Counted from the first letter of the stretch, positions 47,010 to 56,008 are shown. The stretch is 61,096 nt of DNA from Myxococcales bacterium (GCA_947473045.1 CANJCO010000028.1:1-61096), one strand, 5' to 3'. Made by a program: numbers and translations. Notes: generated by a model from the sequence alone, not told the origin.

Positions 47010-48119
47010 ATGCTCGACGACGCCAACCGCTACCACGCGGGCGATTTGCTCTGCGGCACTCCCTATCGCGTCATCTCGCTGATCGCGTGCGGCGGGATGG
47101 GCTCTGTCTACGAGGTCGAGGACGAGAGCCTCGGCAAGCGATTCGCACTTAAGGCGCTGCACACTTCCGTGACTTCAGCCATCGAGACGGAGCGCAGAAT
47201 GCGCGCGGAGGCGCGAATCCTCGGGCGGCTGACGCATCCGAACGTAGTTCAGGTCTTCACCGCGGGCGCGACGCGCGATGCCCATCCGGTGCCGTTTATC
47301 GTGATGGAGCTGCTCGTAGGCTCGACGCTCCGGGCGGTCATCCGCGAACGCGGCGGCCTTGGCGTTCGCGCCGGCGTTCGCGTCACGCTCGACCTGCTGG
47401 GGGCGCTCGAGCAGGCTCACGAGCTTGGGCTAGTGCACCGCGACATCAAACCTGACAACGTATTCTTGCACTGCGACAAGCGCGGCGATCGCACCACGAA
47501 GCTGCTCGATTTTGGCGTCGCCGACCGGCTCTGTGACGCCAATCGCGATCCCGCCAACTTCGCGGGCACGTTCCGGTACGCGAGCCCCGAGCAAGTTGCC
47601 GGGCGACCGCTCGGGCCGACAAGCGACCTTTATTCAGTCGGGCTGCTGCTCTTCGAGATGCTCGCCGGGCACCACGCGTTTCCGCACGCCCGGGGCCGCG
47701 AGGCGATCGTCCACGCGCACATGAACGAGTCCGTGACGTTGCCGCACTGGCCCGAGCCCATCCGGGCCGTCGTAAGCTCGGCGCTGGCGAAGGAGCCAGG
47801 GCTCCGTCCCGCCGACGCATGGACGTTCGCGTCCCGGCTGCGAGGCGCCATGCGCGCGATGGGCATCGGCGCGCAGGCGAGCGCGTGTCCCGTTCCTGCT
47901 CCGGCGAGCAACGTGCGATCGGCCCCGCCGGAAGCCGCATGCGACCGAACGATGTCGAGCCACGACACGCTCCGCGATGAGACGTTCGAGGTCTCGCGCG
48001 ACGAACTGGCGGGCGACGGGGCGCGAAGGTCAGGCGCGTTGGCCTCACGCGAATCGAGCACGCTTCGCGTCGTCGCCCGCCCGACGGCGCGCGTGGCTAT
48101 CGCGTCGACGAGACGCTGA
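47010..48119 (+). CDS. Hanks-type serine/threonine protein kinase
   Basis: 369 residues, AGGGG ahead of the ATG. Kinase domain about residues 15-285: glycine loop IACGGMGSVYE, Lys48 in FALKAL, Glu in RAEARILGRL, catalytic HRDIKPDNVF (Asp145), LLDFGVAD (Asp167), and the APE-like FRYASPEQV. All catalytic residues are present. The C-terminal 80 residues are low in structure, with a basic Arg-rich end, and no membrane helix or sensor is seen, so it is cytosolic. Such kinases are frequent in myxobacteria. The 3' end overlaps the convergent TPR gene by 23 bp. It may be co-transcribed with the GpsA-like gene. Confidence 0.95.
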   Translation: MLDDANRYHAGDLLCGTPYRVISLIACGGMGSVYEVEDESLGKRFALKALHTSVTSAIETERRMRAEARILGRLTHPNVVQVFTAGATRDAHPVPFIVMELLVGSTLRAVIRERGGLGVRAGVRVTLDLLGALEQAHELGLVHRDIKPDNVFLHCDKRGDRTTKLLDFGVADRLCDANRDPANFAGTFRYASPEQVAGRPLGPTSDLYSVGLLLFEMLAGHHAFPHARGREAIVHAHMNESVTLPHWPEPIRAVVSSALAKEPGLRPADAWTFASRLRGAMRAMGIGAQASACPVPAPASNVRSAPPEAACDRTMSSHDTLRDETFEVSRDELAGDGARRSGALASRESSTLRVVARPTARVAIASTRR

Positions 48120-50082
48120 CGCCCAGCCTTGCGCGTGCCTGCGCGAGCCCCGCGGACGCGAGATACGCGAGGAGATCGCCGCGCCGATCGTCGGCGGTAA
48201 CATCTGCAATCACACGCGACTCGCTCGCGATGCGACGCACCGCGAGCTGCGCATCCCCCGCGAGCAGGAACGCTGCGCGATGCGCGGTGAGCTCGACGCC
48301 CCGGATGTAGGCCGCGAGGTCTACCCGCCCGCCCTTGCGCTCAATCGAGCGCGCGGCCTCGAACAGCGCCTCCCGTTCAGCGTCGCCAAGCGTGCGGATC
48401 ACCGCAGCGCGGAGCACCTTGACGCCGTCGTTCGCGGGGATGGGCATGTCGGGAAGACCGAGCGACAACCCTGTGAGAAACAGCTGCGTAAACTCGACGA
48501 TGGTCGGGAAAAAAACGAGCGGATAGTGCTCCGGGCGGTAGTACGCGAGGTGCCGCGCGGCCACGTAGATGATCTCCTGCATTCCGAGGCCGCTCAGCAG
48601 CTGCGGCCCAACGGCAGTCGCCGGTGCGCCAGCCTGAATCGCCGCGCATCCGCCCGGCACGTTGTCCATCACGTACAGGTCCGGCAGCGCGATCCCAAGC
48701 ACCTGCGCGGCCCACGCAAACGCGCGCACCGCGGTGACGGTGCCCGAGGCGTCCTGACGCTTCGCCGGGTCGAGGGCGACGAGCTTCTTTTGCTCCGACA
48801 GCTCGGCAACGCGCGCCTTGATCGCGGCGGGTCCGATGGCGCGCAAGATCGCCGCGACGTCGAGGTCGTATCCGGACGCGCGGAGCGTGGTGTCCCAATC
48901 GGTCGCTGTGAGCGCCGCCGCGGGCTGCATTCGCCCTTCGGGCTTAAACTGATTGATGATCAGGTCGTGGTCCATTTCCGCGGCGTCGAGCACCTCGAGC
49001 GCGAGCGCCGCGAGGTACGATCGGTCGGCGTCTGCCGCCCTTCCGTGCAGCTCGAAGAGCCTGCGAAACGCGTGCGGACGCGTCGGAGTAAGCGCAGCCG
49101 CCTGCTCGTATTCGGAAATCGCGAGGCCGATGTCGCCGCGCGCGACGAGCAGCTCAGCGAGGGCGCCGCGCACCTCTGCATCTCCGGGCCTCAGCTTCAC
49201 CGCGCCCTGGAGCGCGTCGACCGCGCCGGGGCCGTCTGCGAGCTTGTCGCGGCGAAGCAACCCGAGGCGCTTGCATATCTCGAAGGCGCGGTCCGCGTCG
49301 CCGCGCGCGACGTGCAGGTTAATCAAGCGTGCATAAAGCGCCTCGATTTCAGCCCATTCCGAGCCGCGCGAGCGAATCGCGACGAGCGCAGCGAGCGCCT
49401 TTTCCTGCGAAGGGTCATCCTCGAGGGCGGCGTCGAGCATGGCCAGTCCGCGCGGCTCTTCGCGCAGGCGCGAGAGCACAATATCGGCCTGCGTGAAGCG
49501 TATGGCTCCGCGCTCCGCGCTCGTCTCGCAAAACGACCACATCGCGTCGAGCGTCTCGACGACCTTGGGCCAGCGCTGCAATTTTTCGTAGCTGCCGACG
49601 AGCTTCTCGAGCAACGCGCGGTCGGCCGGTGCGCTGTCGCGGGCCTTCTCGAGCGCCTCCACCGCGCCGCGCACGTCGTTGTTTCTGTCGCCCAAAATGG
49701 CAGCGATCGCCTTGTATTCAGCGGCTTTTGCGGTTGGGTCGGAGGTCGCTTCGGCGAGCCGGCCGCGGTACGTGACCGCTCGCTTCCAGTCGGCCCCGGC
49801 CTCAGCCATCTCGACGATCGCGCGAATCGCAGCCGCGTATGCCGGCATCAACGCCAGCGCTTTTTCGAAGTTGCTGTCGGCTTCGCGCAGCTTGCCCTGC
49901 GCTCGCTTCAGGTCGCCGAGCGCCACGTAAATACCGGCACGGTCGAGAACGTCGTCGTCGACGGTGAGCATCAGCGCGCGCTTGTAGAGCCCCAGCGCGC
50001 CGTCGATGTCGCCAAGCTCGCGGGCCACTACCGCTTGATGCATGATCGCGTCGACGTCTGACGCTTCGGTCGTGTCATTCAT
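48097..50082 (-). CDS. TPR-repeat protein of unknown function
   Basis: 661 residues. The first 370 are TPR units, for example GALGLYKRALMLTVDDDVL, READSNFEKALALMPAYAAA and GLAISEYEQAAALTPTRPHA. The C-terminal 280 residues are not repeats: they include LDVAAILRAIGPAAIKARVA, VMDNVPGGCAAIQAG and GMQEIIYVAARHLAYYRPEHYP, and near the end AYIRGVELTAHRAAFLLAG. I have seen this combination in large TPR proteins of Myxococcota with no known role. No signal peptide is visible. It starts 18 bp before the EEP nuclease gene stop on the same strand, so the two are probably co-transcribed. It overlaps the kinase gene tail to tail. Confidence 0.8.
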   Translation of the reverse strand: MNDTTEASDVDAIMHQAVVARELGDIDGALGLYKRALMLTVDDDVLDRAGIYVALGDLKRAQGKLREADSNFEKALALMPAYAAAIRAIVEMAEAGADWKRAVTYRGRLAEATSDPTAKAAEYKAIAAILGDRNNDVRGAVEALEKARDSAPADRALLEKLVGSYEKLQRWPKVVETLDAMWSFCETSAERGAIRFTQADIVLSRLREEPRGLAMLDAALEDDPSQEKALAALVAIRSRGSEWAEIEALYARLINLHVARGDADRAFEICKRLGLLRRDKLADGPGAVDALQGAVKLRPGDAEVRGALAELLVARGDIGLAISEYEQAAALTPTRPHAFRRLFELHGRAADADRSYLAALALEVLDAAEMDHDLIINQFKPEGRMQPAAALTATDWDTTLRASGYDLDVAAILRAIGPAAIKARVAELSEQKKLVALDPAKRQDASGTVTAVRAFAWAAQVLGIALPDLYVMDNVPGGCAAIQAGAPATAVGPQLLSGLGMQEIIYVAARHLAYYRPEHYPLVFFPTIVEFTQLFLTGLSLGLPDMPIPANDGVKVLRAAVIRTLGDAEREALFEAARSIERKGGRVDLAAYIRGVELTAHRAAFLLAGDAQLAVRRIASESRVIADVTADDRRGDLLAYLASAGLAQARARLGVSVSSTR

Positions 50083-50100
50083 GATCGGTTAAGCTTCAGC

Positions 50101-51006
50101 TTAGACCAGAACGGCTCCGCCGAAGCGCGCGAACAGCGGTGCGTGATCGGAGCCCGCAGGCATCGGTGCATCACGCGGCAGCTCCGACATGTCGACGAGA
50201 TCTTCGCACACGAATCGCGCCTCCAAAAGCCGCGACATCAGCGCGCTCGAGACAAGAATGTGATCGATGGCCGACGGCTTGCCGTGGTGAAAAATGCTCG
50301 TACGCCTCGCCAGGGGAACCGTCTCTCCGACGGACGCGAGCGCCCCCTCCCCCTTTCCCGTCAGCGCGCGCAGCGGCAGCGATCCGGCAACGTCGTTGAG
50401 ATCGCCCATGACGACGACGTGATCGGCCTCGGCGCGCGCGATCGCCACGTCGACCGCACGACGCACGAACAGCGCCTCGGCGGCGCGCCAGACCAACGTA
50501 CGCACTTCGGCATCGGCCCAATCGCCCTGGGAGGCGGGCTCGACGATCGCCCCGCGAGCGTCTTTCATTGGAAGCGCCCGCATCGACTTGAGGTGCGCCA
50601 CAAACAGCTGCACTTTGCCGATCGGGCCCCCGTCGACGAGCACAGAGACAACGCCGCGCCGCAGCGGAATGCGCGCGCCAAACGGCTCGGGATCGCCCTG
50701 CGAGAAGGCCGGAAACTGCAGCGCTTCGCAGGTGAGAATCTCGCGGCGCAAGACCGGCAGCCGCGAGGCGAGCGAACAGCCGATGCCGCGCGCGTCACGC
50801 GTGCCGTGCACGATCGTCGCGCCGGCGAACCCAGACGCGTCGGCGAGCCGCTGAAACGCGGCGTCCGAAGCGACCTCCTGGAAACCGATGACGTCTGCGG
50901 CGAGCGCGCGCACCTGCGGAGCGACAGCGGCGACCCGGCGGGCGATCGCGGCGGCGTCGAGATCGAACCAGTCGAGCAAGTTGAATGTCGCGAGCGTGAT
51001 CGTCAT
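50101..51006 (-). CDS. Endonuclease/exonuclease/phosphatase (EEP) family protein
   Basis: 301 residues from ATG 51006. The EEP fold acts on nucleic acids, phosphoinositides or sphingolipids with a metal ion. Seen: ITLATFNLLDWF at the start, VIGFQEV with the catalytic Glu, GDLNDVAGS with Asp and Asn, and GSDHAPLFARF with the terminal His. All four active-site blocks are present, so it is probably active. No signal peptide is visible, so the protein may be cytosolic. The substrate is not readable. It is 21 bp from the divergently oriented gene at 51028, so promoters must overlap. Confidence 0.87.
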   Translation of the reverse strand: MTITLATFNLLDWFDLDAAAIARRVAAVAPQVRALAADVIGFQEVASDAAFQRLADASGFAGATIVHGTRDARGIGCSLASRLPVLRREILTCEALQFPAFSQGDPEPFGARIPLRRGVVSVLVDGGPIGKVQLFVAHLKSMRALPMKDARGAIVEPASQGDWADAEVRTLVWRAAEALFVRRAVDVAIARAEADHVVVMGDLNDVAGSLPLRALTGKGEGALASVGETVPLARRTSIFHHGKPSAIDHILVSSALMSRLLEARFVCEDLVDMSELPRDAPMPAGSDHAPLFARFGGAVLV

Positions 51007-51027
51007 GCTGCGCTATTGTCTCACGTC

Positions 51028-51966
51028 ATGGCTCTGCCCGGCGACGACACACTCAAGTGGCTGATTTCCCGGTACGCAACCCTCCGGCTTGCAGCCGGCG
51101 ATGCGTTCGAAGGCGCTGTGCTGGTGACACCGACCGGCGAGCATTTTCCCGACCAGTTCGAGCGCGACGCAGACAGCGTGGCGCGCCTGCTCCGGAGAAT
51201 GATGACCTACACGCCGATTGCTGACTCGGTGCGCGTCGAGCTCGGCTTCTTCGAGCCCGACGAAGCCGAGGCCAGCGGCGGCGGCGGATGCGGTTCTTGT
51301 GGGCCAACGTCGTGCGGGCCCACGTCCGCGGCGGGCGCCAAGGCGACCTCGCGCGTCGACGCAGTGAGCGGCGGCTATCGACTGGCGCTGTCGGTGGCCG
51401 ACGTGAGCGATCCGGTCGTTCTAACGTCGACCGTGGCGCGCTCGCTCGGTGCGATGCTCCTCGCGGAGTCGGCTGTCGATGACGTCGAAGACATCGCTAC
51501 AGACTCCGAAATTGCAGCGGCGGCGTCCGGCTTCGGCGTGCTCGTTGCGTCCGCTGCGCATATCTACGGAAAATCGTGCGGCGGCGTAAGCGTACGCAGA
51601 AACACGGCGCTCTCGCTCGACGAAGCAACGTTCGTCCTCGCGCTCTTCTGCGCGGTGCACGAGATCAAGCCGTCGAAGGCGCGTTCGCATCTGGGCCCGT
51701 CGCAGCGGGAGGCCTTCGCCGAGTCGGTCGATCTCGTCGACAAGAACCCCGCCCTCGTTGCGGCGCTGCGCGACGCGCCCGAAACGCTGACCGACGGAAT
51801 CGTCGCGATCGCGCACGAGCGAAGCTTCTTCGCGCGACTTTTTGCGCGGCGCCCCGAGCCCGAGTTCGCGTCCGCCGGAAAGCGTGCCCTGCCGCGCAGC
51901 GAAGAAGATCTTCGGCGCCTCGCCGAAGCCAAAGCGCTCGTCGAAGAAGCGCTCGGCGAGAGCTGA
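51028..51966 (+). CDS. Protein of unknown function with a Gly/Cys-rich linker
   Basis: 312 residues from ATG 51028. The N-terminal 75 residues (LKWLISRYATLRLAAGD, then AVLVTPTGEHFPDQFERDAD) could be one small domain. The linker GGGGCGSCGPTSCGPTSAAG around residues 87-106 holds three Cys and could bind a metal or form a flexible hinge. The rest is alpha/beta, including LTSTVARSLGAMLLAES, VLVASAAHIYGKSCGG and ATFVLALFCAVHEIKPSKAR. I do not recognise the family. It is 12 bp before the next gene, so they form an operon, with the kinase-PilZ gene possibly included. Confidence 0.75.
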   Translation: MALPGDDTLKWLISRYATLRLAAGDAFEGAVLVTPTGEHFPDQFERDADSVARLLRRMMTYTPIADSVRVELGFFEPDEAEASGGGGCGSCGPTSCGPTSAAGAKATSRVDAVSGGYRLALSVADVSDPVVLTSTVARSLGAMLLAESAVDDVEDIATDSEIAAAASGFGVLVASAAHIYGKSCGGVSVRRNTALSLDEATFVLALFCAVHEIKPSKARSHLGPSQREAFAESVDLVDKNPALVAALRDAPETLTDGIVAIAHERSFFARLFARRPEPEFASAGKRALPRSEEDLRRLAEAKALVEEALGES

Positions 51967-51978
51967 TAGCATCGAAAA

Positions 51979-53661
51979 ATGGAGCGCCTCCCGCCCGTAG
52001 CCCCCGCCGACGAAATCGACCTCTACGTTCGAACCTACACTTCGCTGCTGCGATCGACTGGCGCAGTGCGGGTGCGCGCCTTCGAGGAGGCTCACGCCTA
52101 CAGCGCGTCTTCGCTGCATGCGGGCGCGCTCTCGCCAGAAATCGACGTGGCCGCGTTCGCGTACGCCGCCGCGCGACTGCCCGCGGAAATGATCGGCGTC
52201 ACGCGACTTTATCTGGGTCAGTCGCATGAGCTGTTCGAAGCCGCGGGACTGACGGTGCGCGACTGGGCGCCGGTGCGCGCGCGGGGGCGCCGGCGGCCGA
52301 CGCGCTTCGACGGGCGCGACGCGCTCGCTGTGTTCATCGCGAGCGCGAGCGACATCGACGATCTCGTGCCGATCGTCACAGCGTACCAAATCGAGTGGAA
52401 CAAGATTCACCGCAGGCTCGCGAGCCACGAGCTCAGCGGCAGCGAAGACGTCGCTGCTGCGCTGCAACTCGACCCCGATCAAGTCGCGACGCTCGTCGCT
52501 GCGCTCGGCCGCGATCGCTTCATGGCTGCGCTCGCGGCGATGCGCGCCCGCGAGTGCGACCTGTCGATCGTCATGCTGTCGGCGTCGTACTCGCAATACC
52601 AGCGCGCCGCGCAGCGCTGGTGGAGCGGGGTAGAGCCCAAGTACCTGCGCGCCGAGCGCCCCAGGCGGCCTCCTGTCTACTTTGTGTCGTCGAACACGCA
52701 CGCCATCGCGAACCTCTGGGGTGGCTACGCGCTGTCCAATCAGGCGGCCATCGTCGAGTATGCCGAGCGCGTCAACCCCGAAGGGCTGCGCGACGAGCTC
52801 CGCGCCGCGCTCGCGTCCGGCAACGCGAGCCGCGTTTCCGGCTTTCTGTACTACCTGCTGCGCGGCTTCATTCACGACGACGCGACCGGAGCGCGCGTCG
52901 CGCAGGTGCGCGCCTTTGAAGCCGCGATCGGCCTCGAGCACGTGACCGAGCCGGGCCACGTCGACGTCGACGCGCAGCTCATCGAGCTGTCGAAGCTCGA
53001 CCCCGCGCGCATCGATCCGCGCTTGCGCGTGCCGGGCGTCGAGCGCCTCGTCGGCAGCGACGCGCGCATCATCAACATCGATTATCCCCTCGGCATGTCG
53101 GCCTACCACCTGCTCTCGCGGCTCGGACAAGGGGTCGGCGAGCTGCGGGGGGTCTACATCATGGGCAAGGCCGCGACGCTCAATGGACGCGTCGGCGACG
53201 TCTCGCTGTCGAGCGTCGTATTCGACGAGCACACCCGAAATACGTTCTTGTTCGATAACGCGATCAAGGCGCGCGACGTCTCGAAGTACCTCGAACACGG
53301 CAGCGTTTTTGACAACCAGTCTGCGCTCACCGTGCGCAGCGCGTTTCTTCAAAACACGCGCTACATGGGCGCGTTCTACCGCGACGGCTACACCGTGCTC
53401 GAGATGGAGGCCGGCCCGTTTCTGTCCGCCGCCTACGAGCTGGTGAGCCCCACACGCGTCCGCAGCAACGAGATCGTGAGCCTCGCAGGGCGCACGCCGT
53501 TCGAGTTCGGATTGTTGCACTATGCATCTGATACGCCCTACTCGCGGCGCAAGGAGCTGCTGTCGAAGAGCCTGTCGTATTTCGGTGTAGACAGCACGTA
53601 CGCGTGCGCTATCGCCATCGTCCGGCGTATCCTTGAGCTTGAGGTCGCGCGGCTGCGTTGA
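51979..53661 (+). CDS. Protein of unknown function with phosphorylase-like C-terminal half
   Basis: 560 residues. The N-terminal half is helical with no known motif. The C-terminal half has features of the nucleoside phosphorylase fold: RGVYIMGKAATLNGRVGDV (about 390-408), SSVVFDEHTRNTFLFDN, then DNQSALTVRSAFLQNTRYM, and LEMEAGPFLSAAYEL with Glu475, which resembles the substrate-binding MEAAA patch of that family. LHYASDTPYSRRKEL and SLSYFGVDSTYACAIAI follow. I recall homologs in Bacteroidetes listed as domains of unknown function (possibly DUF6909). Enzyme activity is inference from motif resemblance. Confidence 0.75.
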   Translation: MERLPPVAPADEIDLYVRTYTSLLRSTGAVRVRAFEEAHAYSASSLHAGALSPEIDVAAFAYAAARLPAEMIGVTRLYLGQSHELFEAAGLTVRDWAPVRARGRRRPTRFDGRDALAVFIASASDIDDLVPIVTAYQIEWNKIHRRLASHELSGSEDVAAALQLDPDQVATLVAALGRDRFMAALAAMRARECDLSIVMLSASYSQYQRAAQRWWSGVEPKYLRAERPRRPPVYFVSSNTHAIANLWGGYALSNQAAIVEYAERVNPEGLRDELRAALASGNASRVSGFLYYLLRGFIHDDATGARVAQVRAFEAAIGLEHVTEPGHVDVDAQLIELSKLDPARIDPRLRVPGVERLVGSDARIINIDYPLGMSAYHLLSRLGQGVGELRGVYIMGKAATLNGRVGDVSLSSVVFDEHTRNTFLFDNAIKARDVSKYLEHGSVFDNQSALTVRSAFLQNTRYMGAFYRDGYTVLEMEAGPFLSAAYELVSPTRVRSNEIVSLAGRTPFEFGLLHYASDTPYSRRKELLSKSLSYFGVDSTYACAIAIVRRILELEVARLR

Positions 53662-53724
53662 CCCACTCCCGCTGTTCGAAGCCATGACGAAACGCCCGCC
53701 CCTGCCCGCTCCCCCGGACCGCCT

Positions 53725-54972
53725 GTGAGCGACGATCAGGCTGAGCTGCTCGACGGCCGGTATGCCCTGCGGCGAGAGCTCGGGCGCGGCGGCATTTGCG
53801 TCGTTCATGAGGCCCACCACCGCTTTACCGAGCGACGGGTCGCCGTCAAAACGCTGCTGCCGGAGTATGCAGGCAATGCCTACGCCGCGGAGCGGCTGCT
53901 CGTCGAGGCCACTGCGCTCGGACGGGTTCGGCATCCGTGCGTCGTCGAGGCGATCGACGCGGGGCGCGCCGAGGGGCGCCCTTACCTCGTGATGGAGCTG
54001 CTCGAGGGCGGCAGGAGCCTCGAAGGCGTGCTCGCGACGCGCAGCACGCTGGGCGTAACCGCCGGCGTCAGGCTCGTGCGCCGCATGGCCGACGCGATCG
54101 CGGTATCTCACGAGGCCGGCGTCGTTCATCGGGACATCAAACCCGGCAACGTGCTGCTCGTGCGCGTTCCGTTGCAGGACGATCCGAGCCGCAAGCACAC
54201 GGCAGTCAAGGTCATCGATTACGGTCTCGCCACCATCGACAACCCCATCGGCGGAAACAGTGAAAGCAGACCCGAGGACGGAATCGTCGGCACGCCCGAG
54301 TACATGTCGCTGGAGCGACTCATGGGCACCGCGCCGAACCTCCCTGCGGGCGACGTCTATGCGCTCGGCGTCACGCTCTACGAGTGCCTCACCGGAACGG
54401 TGCCGTTTCCGGGGAATTATCCGCAGGTCCTTCAGGCAGTGGCGACCACGGAGGCCCGCAGGCTGTCGCTCGTGCGCAGCGGCGTTCCCGAGTCGATTTC
54501 CGACGTCGTGCACCGAGCCCTCGCCCGTGAGCCGCAAGACCGCTACCTGCACGCGCGGCAGTTCTGCGACGCGCTCGACACCGCCTATGGCGACCTCGAT
54601 CAGACGATAGCCGAGAGCGTGCCCTCCGAAGACGCCGCGAAGCGCCGAAAATTCTCCCGCGCCGCGTACATCACGCCGGTTCACGTGACGCTCGACGGAG
54701 AGACCTTCGACGCGCGAAGCGAAGACCTGTCGGAGGGCGGGCTGCTGGTGCTCGCTCCCCACGCGATCCGCCTCGGCGCGACGGGCGAAATTCGCTGGGC
54801 GCTTCCTGTGTCGGGCACGATGGTGACCACGCGCGTGCGCGCACAGTGGTCGCGCGCGAACCCCGAGCACCCTCAGGCGCCGTGCGCCCTGGGCCTTGAG
54901 TTCGTCGATGCCGACGCGCAGACGTGCAGCGAGATCACTCGCTACTCGGCGACCGCGGGCAGCCCCGTCTGA
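53725..54972 (+). CDS. Serine/threonine kinase fused to a PilZ domain
   Basis: 415 residues from GTG 53725. Kinase domain residues 10-275: LGRGGICVVHE, Lys42 in VAVKTLL, HRDIKPGNVLL with Asp137, and DYG (Asp165) in place of DFG, followed by GTPEYMSLERL. Catalytic residues are intact. From about residue 307 comes a PilZ domain with the c-di-GMP motifs R308-x-x-x-R312 and D334-x-S-x-x-G339, then the usual beta-strands to VDADAQTC. So c-di-GMP binding is likely and could control the kinase. No membrane helix is seen. It lies 63 bp after the unknown gene at 51979 and may be in the same operon. Confidence 0.93.
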   Translation: MSDDQAELLDGRYALRRELGRGGICVVHEAHHRFTERRVAVKTLLPEYAGNAYAAERLLVEATALGRVRHPCVVEAIDAGRAEGRPYLVMELLEGGRSLEGVLATRSTLGVTAGVRLVRRMADAIAVSHEAGVVHRDIKPGNVLLVRVPLQDDPSRKHTAVKVIDYGLATIDNPIGGNSESRPEDGIVGTPEYMSLERLMGTAPNLPAGDVYALGVTLYECLTGTVPFPGNYPQVLQAVATTEARRLSLVRSGVPESISDVVHRALAREPQDRYLHARQFCDALDTAYGDLDQTIAESVPSEDAAKRRKFSRAAYITPVHVTLDGETFDARSEDLSEGGLLVLAPHAIRLGATGEIRWALPVSGTMVTTRVRAQWSRANPEHPQAPCALGLEFVDADAQTCSEITRYSATAGSPV

Positions 54973-54992
54973 GTCCCTGCGCGTCCGATTCG

Positions 54993-55967
54993 CTACGGAA
55001 CGAGGACCAGCTTGCCCGTGGAGCCCCGGGACGCCAGCGCCTCGTGGGCCGTCGCAGCCTCGGCGAGCCGGTACGGAGCGCCGCGCACGATTTTTACGGC
55101 CCCGGTCGCCACCCAGTCTGCGAGTTGCATGAGCTCGGGCTCGCAGCGCCCGCGATCTTCCAAAACCGACGTGAGATAATAGCCCGTCACGGTCAGGTTT
55201 TTGCCCATGAGACCGACCGGCTCAAACGTGCCGCGCAGGTCGCCGCCCGCGGCGCCGTACACAACCATGCGACCGAACGGCGCGAGGCAGGCGAGGTTGC
55301 GTTTGTAGGTCTCCGCGCCGCCCAACATTTCGAGGACGACGTCGACCCCTGCGCCGGACGTCGCCTCCTTCACCCGTTGCGGAAAGTCCGCTGCGGCCGC
55401 GAAACACGCATCGGCGCCGAGTTGCAACGCGAGGGCCTGCTTTTGCGGCGTCGACGCGGTGCCGATTACGACCTTCGCGCCGCGCAGCCTCGCGATCTGC
55501 ACGGCGAGCGCGCCGACGCCGCCAGCCGCCGCATGAACGAGCACGCCCTCGCCAGGCGCGAGCCGACCATGCATGGATAATACATGCATCGCAGTCAGCC
55601 CTTGCACGGGCAGCGCGGCCGCGTCTTCGAAACCGATTGCGTCGGGCAACGCATACACATGCGACGCGCGGGCAAGCATCTTCTCCGCGTAGGCGGCCGC
55701 GCCAAATGCCATAACGCGCTGCCCAACGCGCAATCCGGTTACCCCGGCCCCTACTTCGAGGATCTCGCCAGCAGCCTCCATTCCCGGGGTGTCCGGAAGG
55801 CGGGGCTTGATGAAATAGTCACCTTTTCGGAAATGGAGATCGGCATAGTTCACGCCGATCGCCCGAACCGAAATGACGACGCATCCTGGTCGAACGGCCG
55901 GCTCGTCGACCTCTTCGAGGGCCAGAACGTCAGGTCCTCCCGTGCGGTGGAATCGAATCGCGCGCAT
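54993..55967 (-). CDS. Quinone oxidoreductase-like MDR protein
   Basis: 324 residues from ATG 55967, with GAGGA upstream. This is a medium-chain dehydrogenase/reductase of the zinc-independent quinone oxidoreductase type: MRAIRFHRTGGPDVLALEEV, NYADLHFRKGDYFIKP, PGMEAAGEILEVG, the Rossmann loop GVLVHAAAGGVGALAVQIAR, and GRMVVYGAAGG. No structural or catalytic Zn Cys set is present. It uses NAD(P)H to reduce quinones or enones. It follows boxB by 41 bp on the same strand, so it is probably in the boxC-boxB operon, though it is not one of the core box enzymes. Confidence 0.9.
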   Translation of the reverse strand: MRAIRFHRTGGPDVLALEEVDEPAVRPGCVVISVRAIGVNYADLHFRKGDYFIKPRLPDTPGMEAAGEILEVGAGVTGLRVGQRVMAFGAAAYAEKMLARASHVYALPDAIGFEDAAALPVQGLTAMHVLSMHGRLAPGEGVLVHAAAGGVGALAVQIARLRGAKVVIGTASTPQKQALALQLGADACFAAAADFPQRVKEATSGAGVDVVLEMLGGAETYKRNLACLAPFGRMVVYGAAGGDLRGTFEPVGLMGKNLTVTGYYLTSVLEDRGRCEPELMQLADWVATGAVKIVRGAPYRLAEAATAHEALASRGSTGKLVLVP

Positions 55968-56008
55968 TGGAGAAGTCCTCGCTTTCGGCTGGGGGCGGGC
56001 GCCGCGCG

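Noticed and set aside
48097-50061. A 694-codon plus-strand frame opposite the TPR gene
   Set aside because: Extends the kinase-side frame with Arg/His-rich sequence and no domains. The minus-strand TPR repeats explain the region.
51421-54870. A 1149-codon open frame on the minus strand antisense to the unknown gene and the kinase-PilZ gene
   Set aside because: High-GC DNA leaves antisense frames open. The translation has no domain, is rich in Arg, His and Glu typical of shadow frames, and the plus-strand genes have clear motifs.
51028-54972. Defence-island interpretation of the 51-55 kb group
   Set aside because: No helicase, restriction, toxin-like or nucleotide-cyclase domain was recognised. 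A signalling operon fits better.
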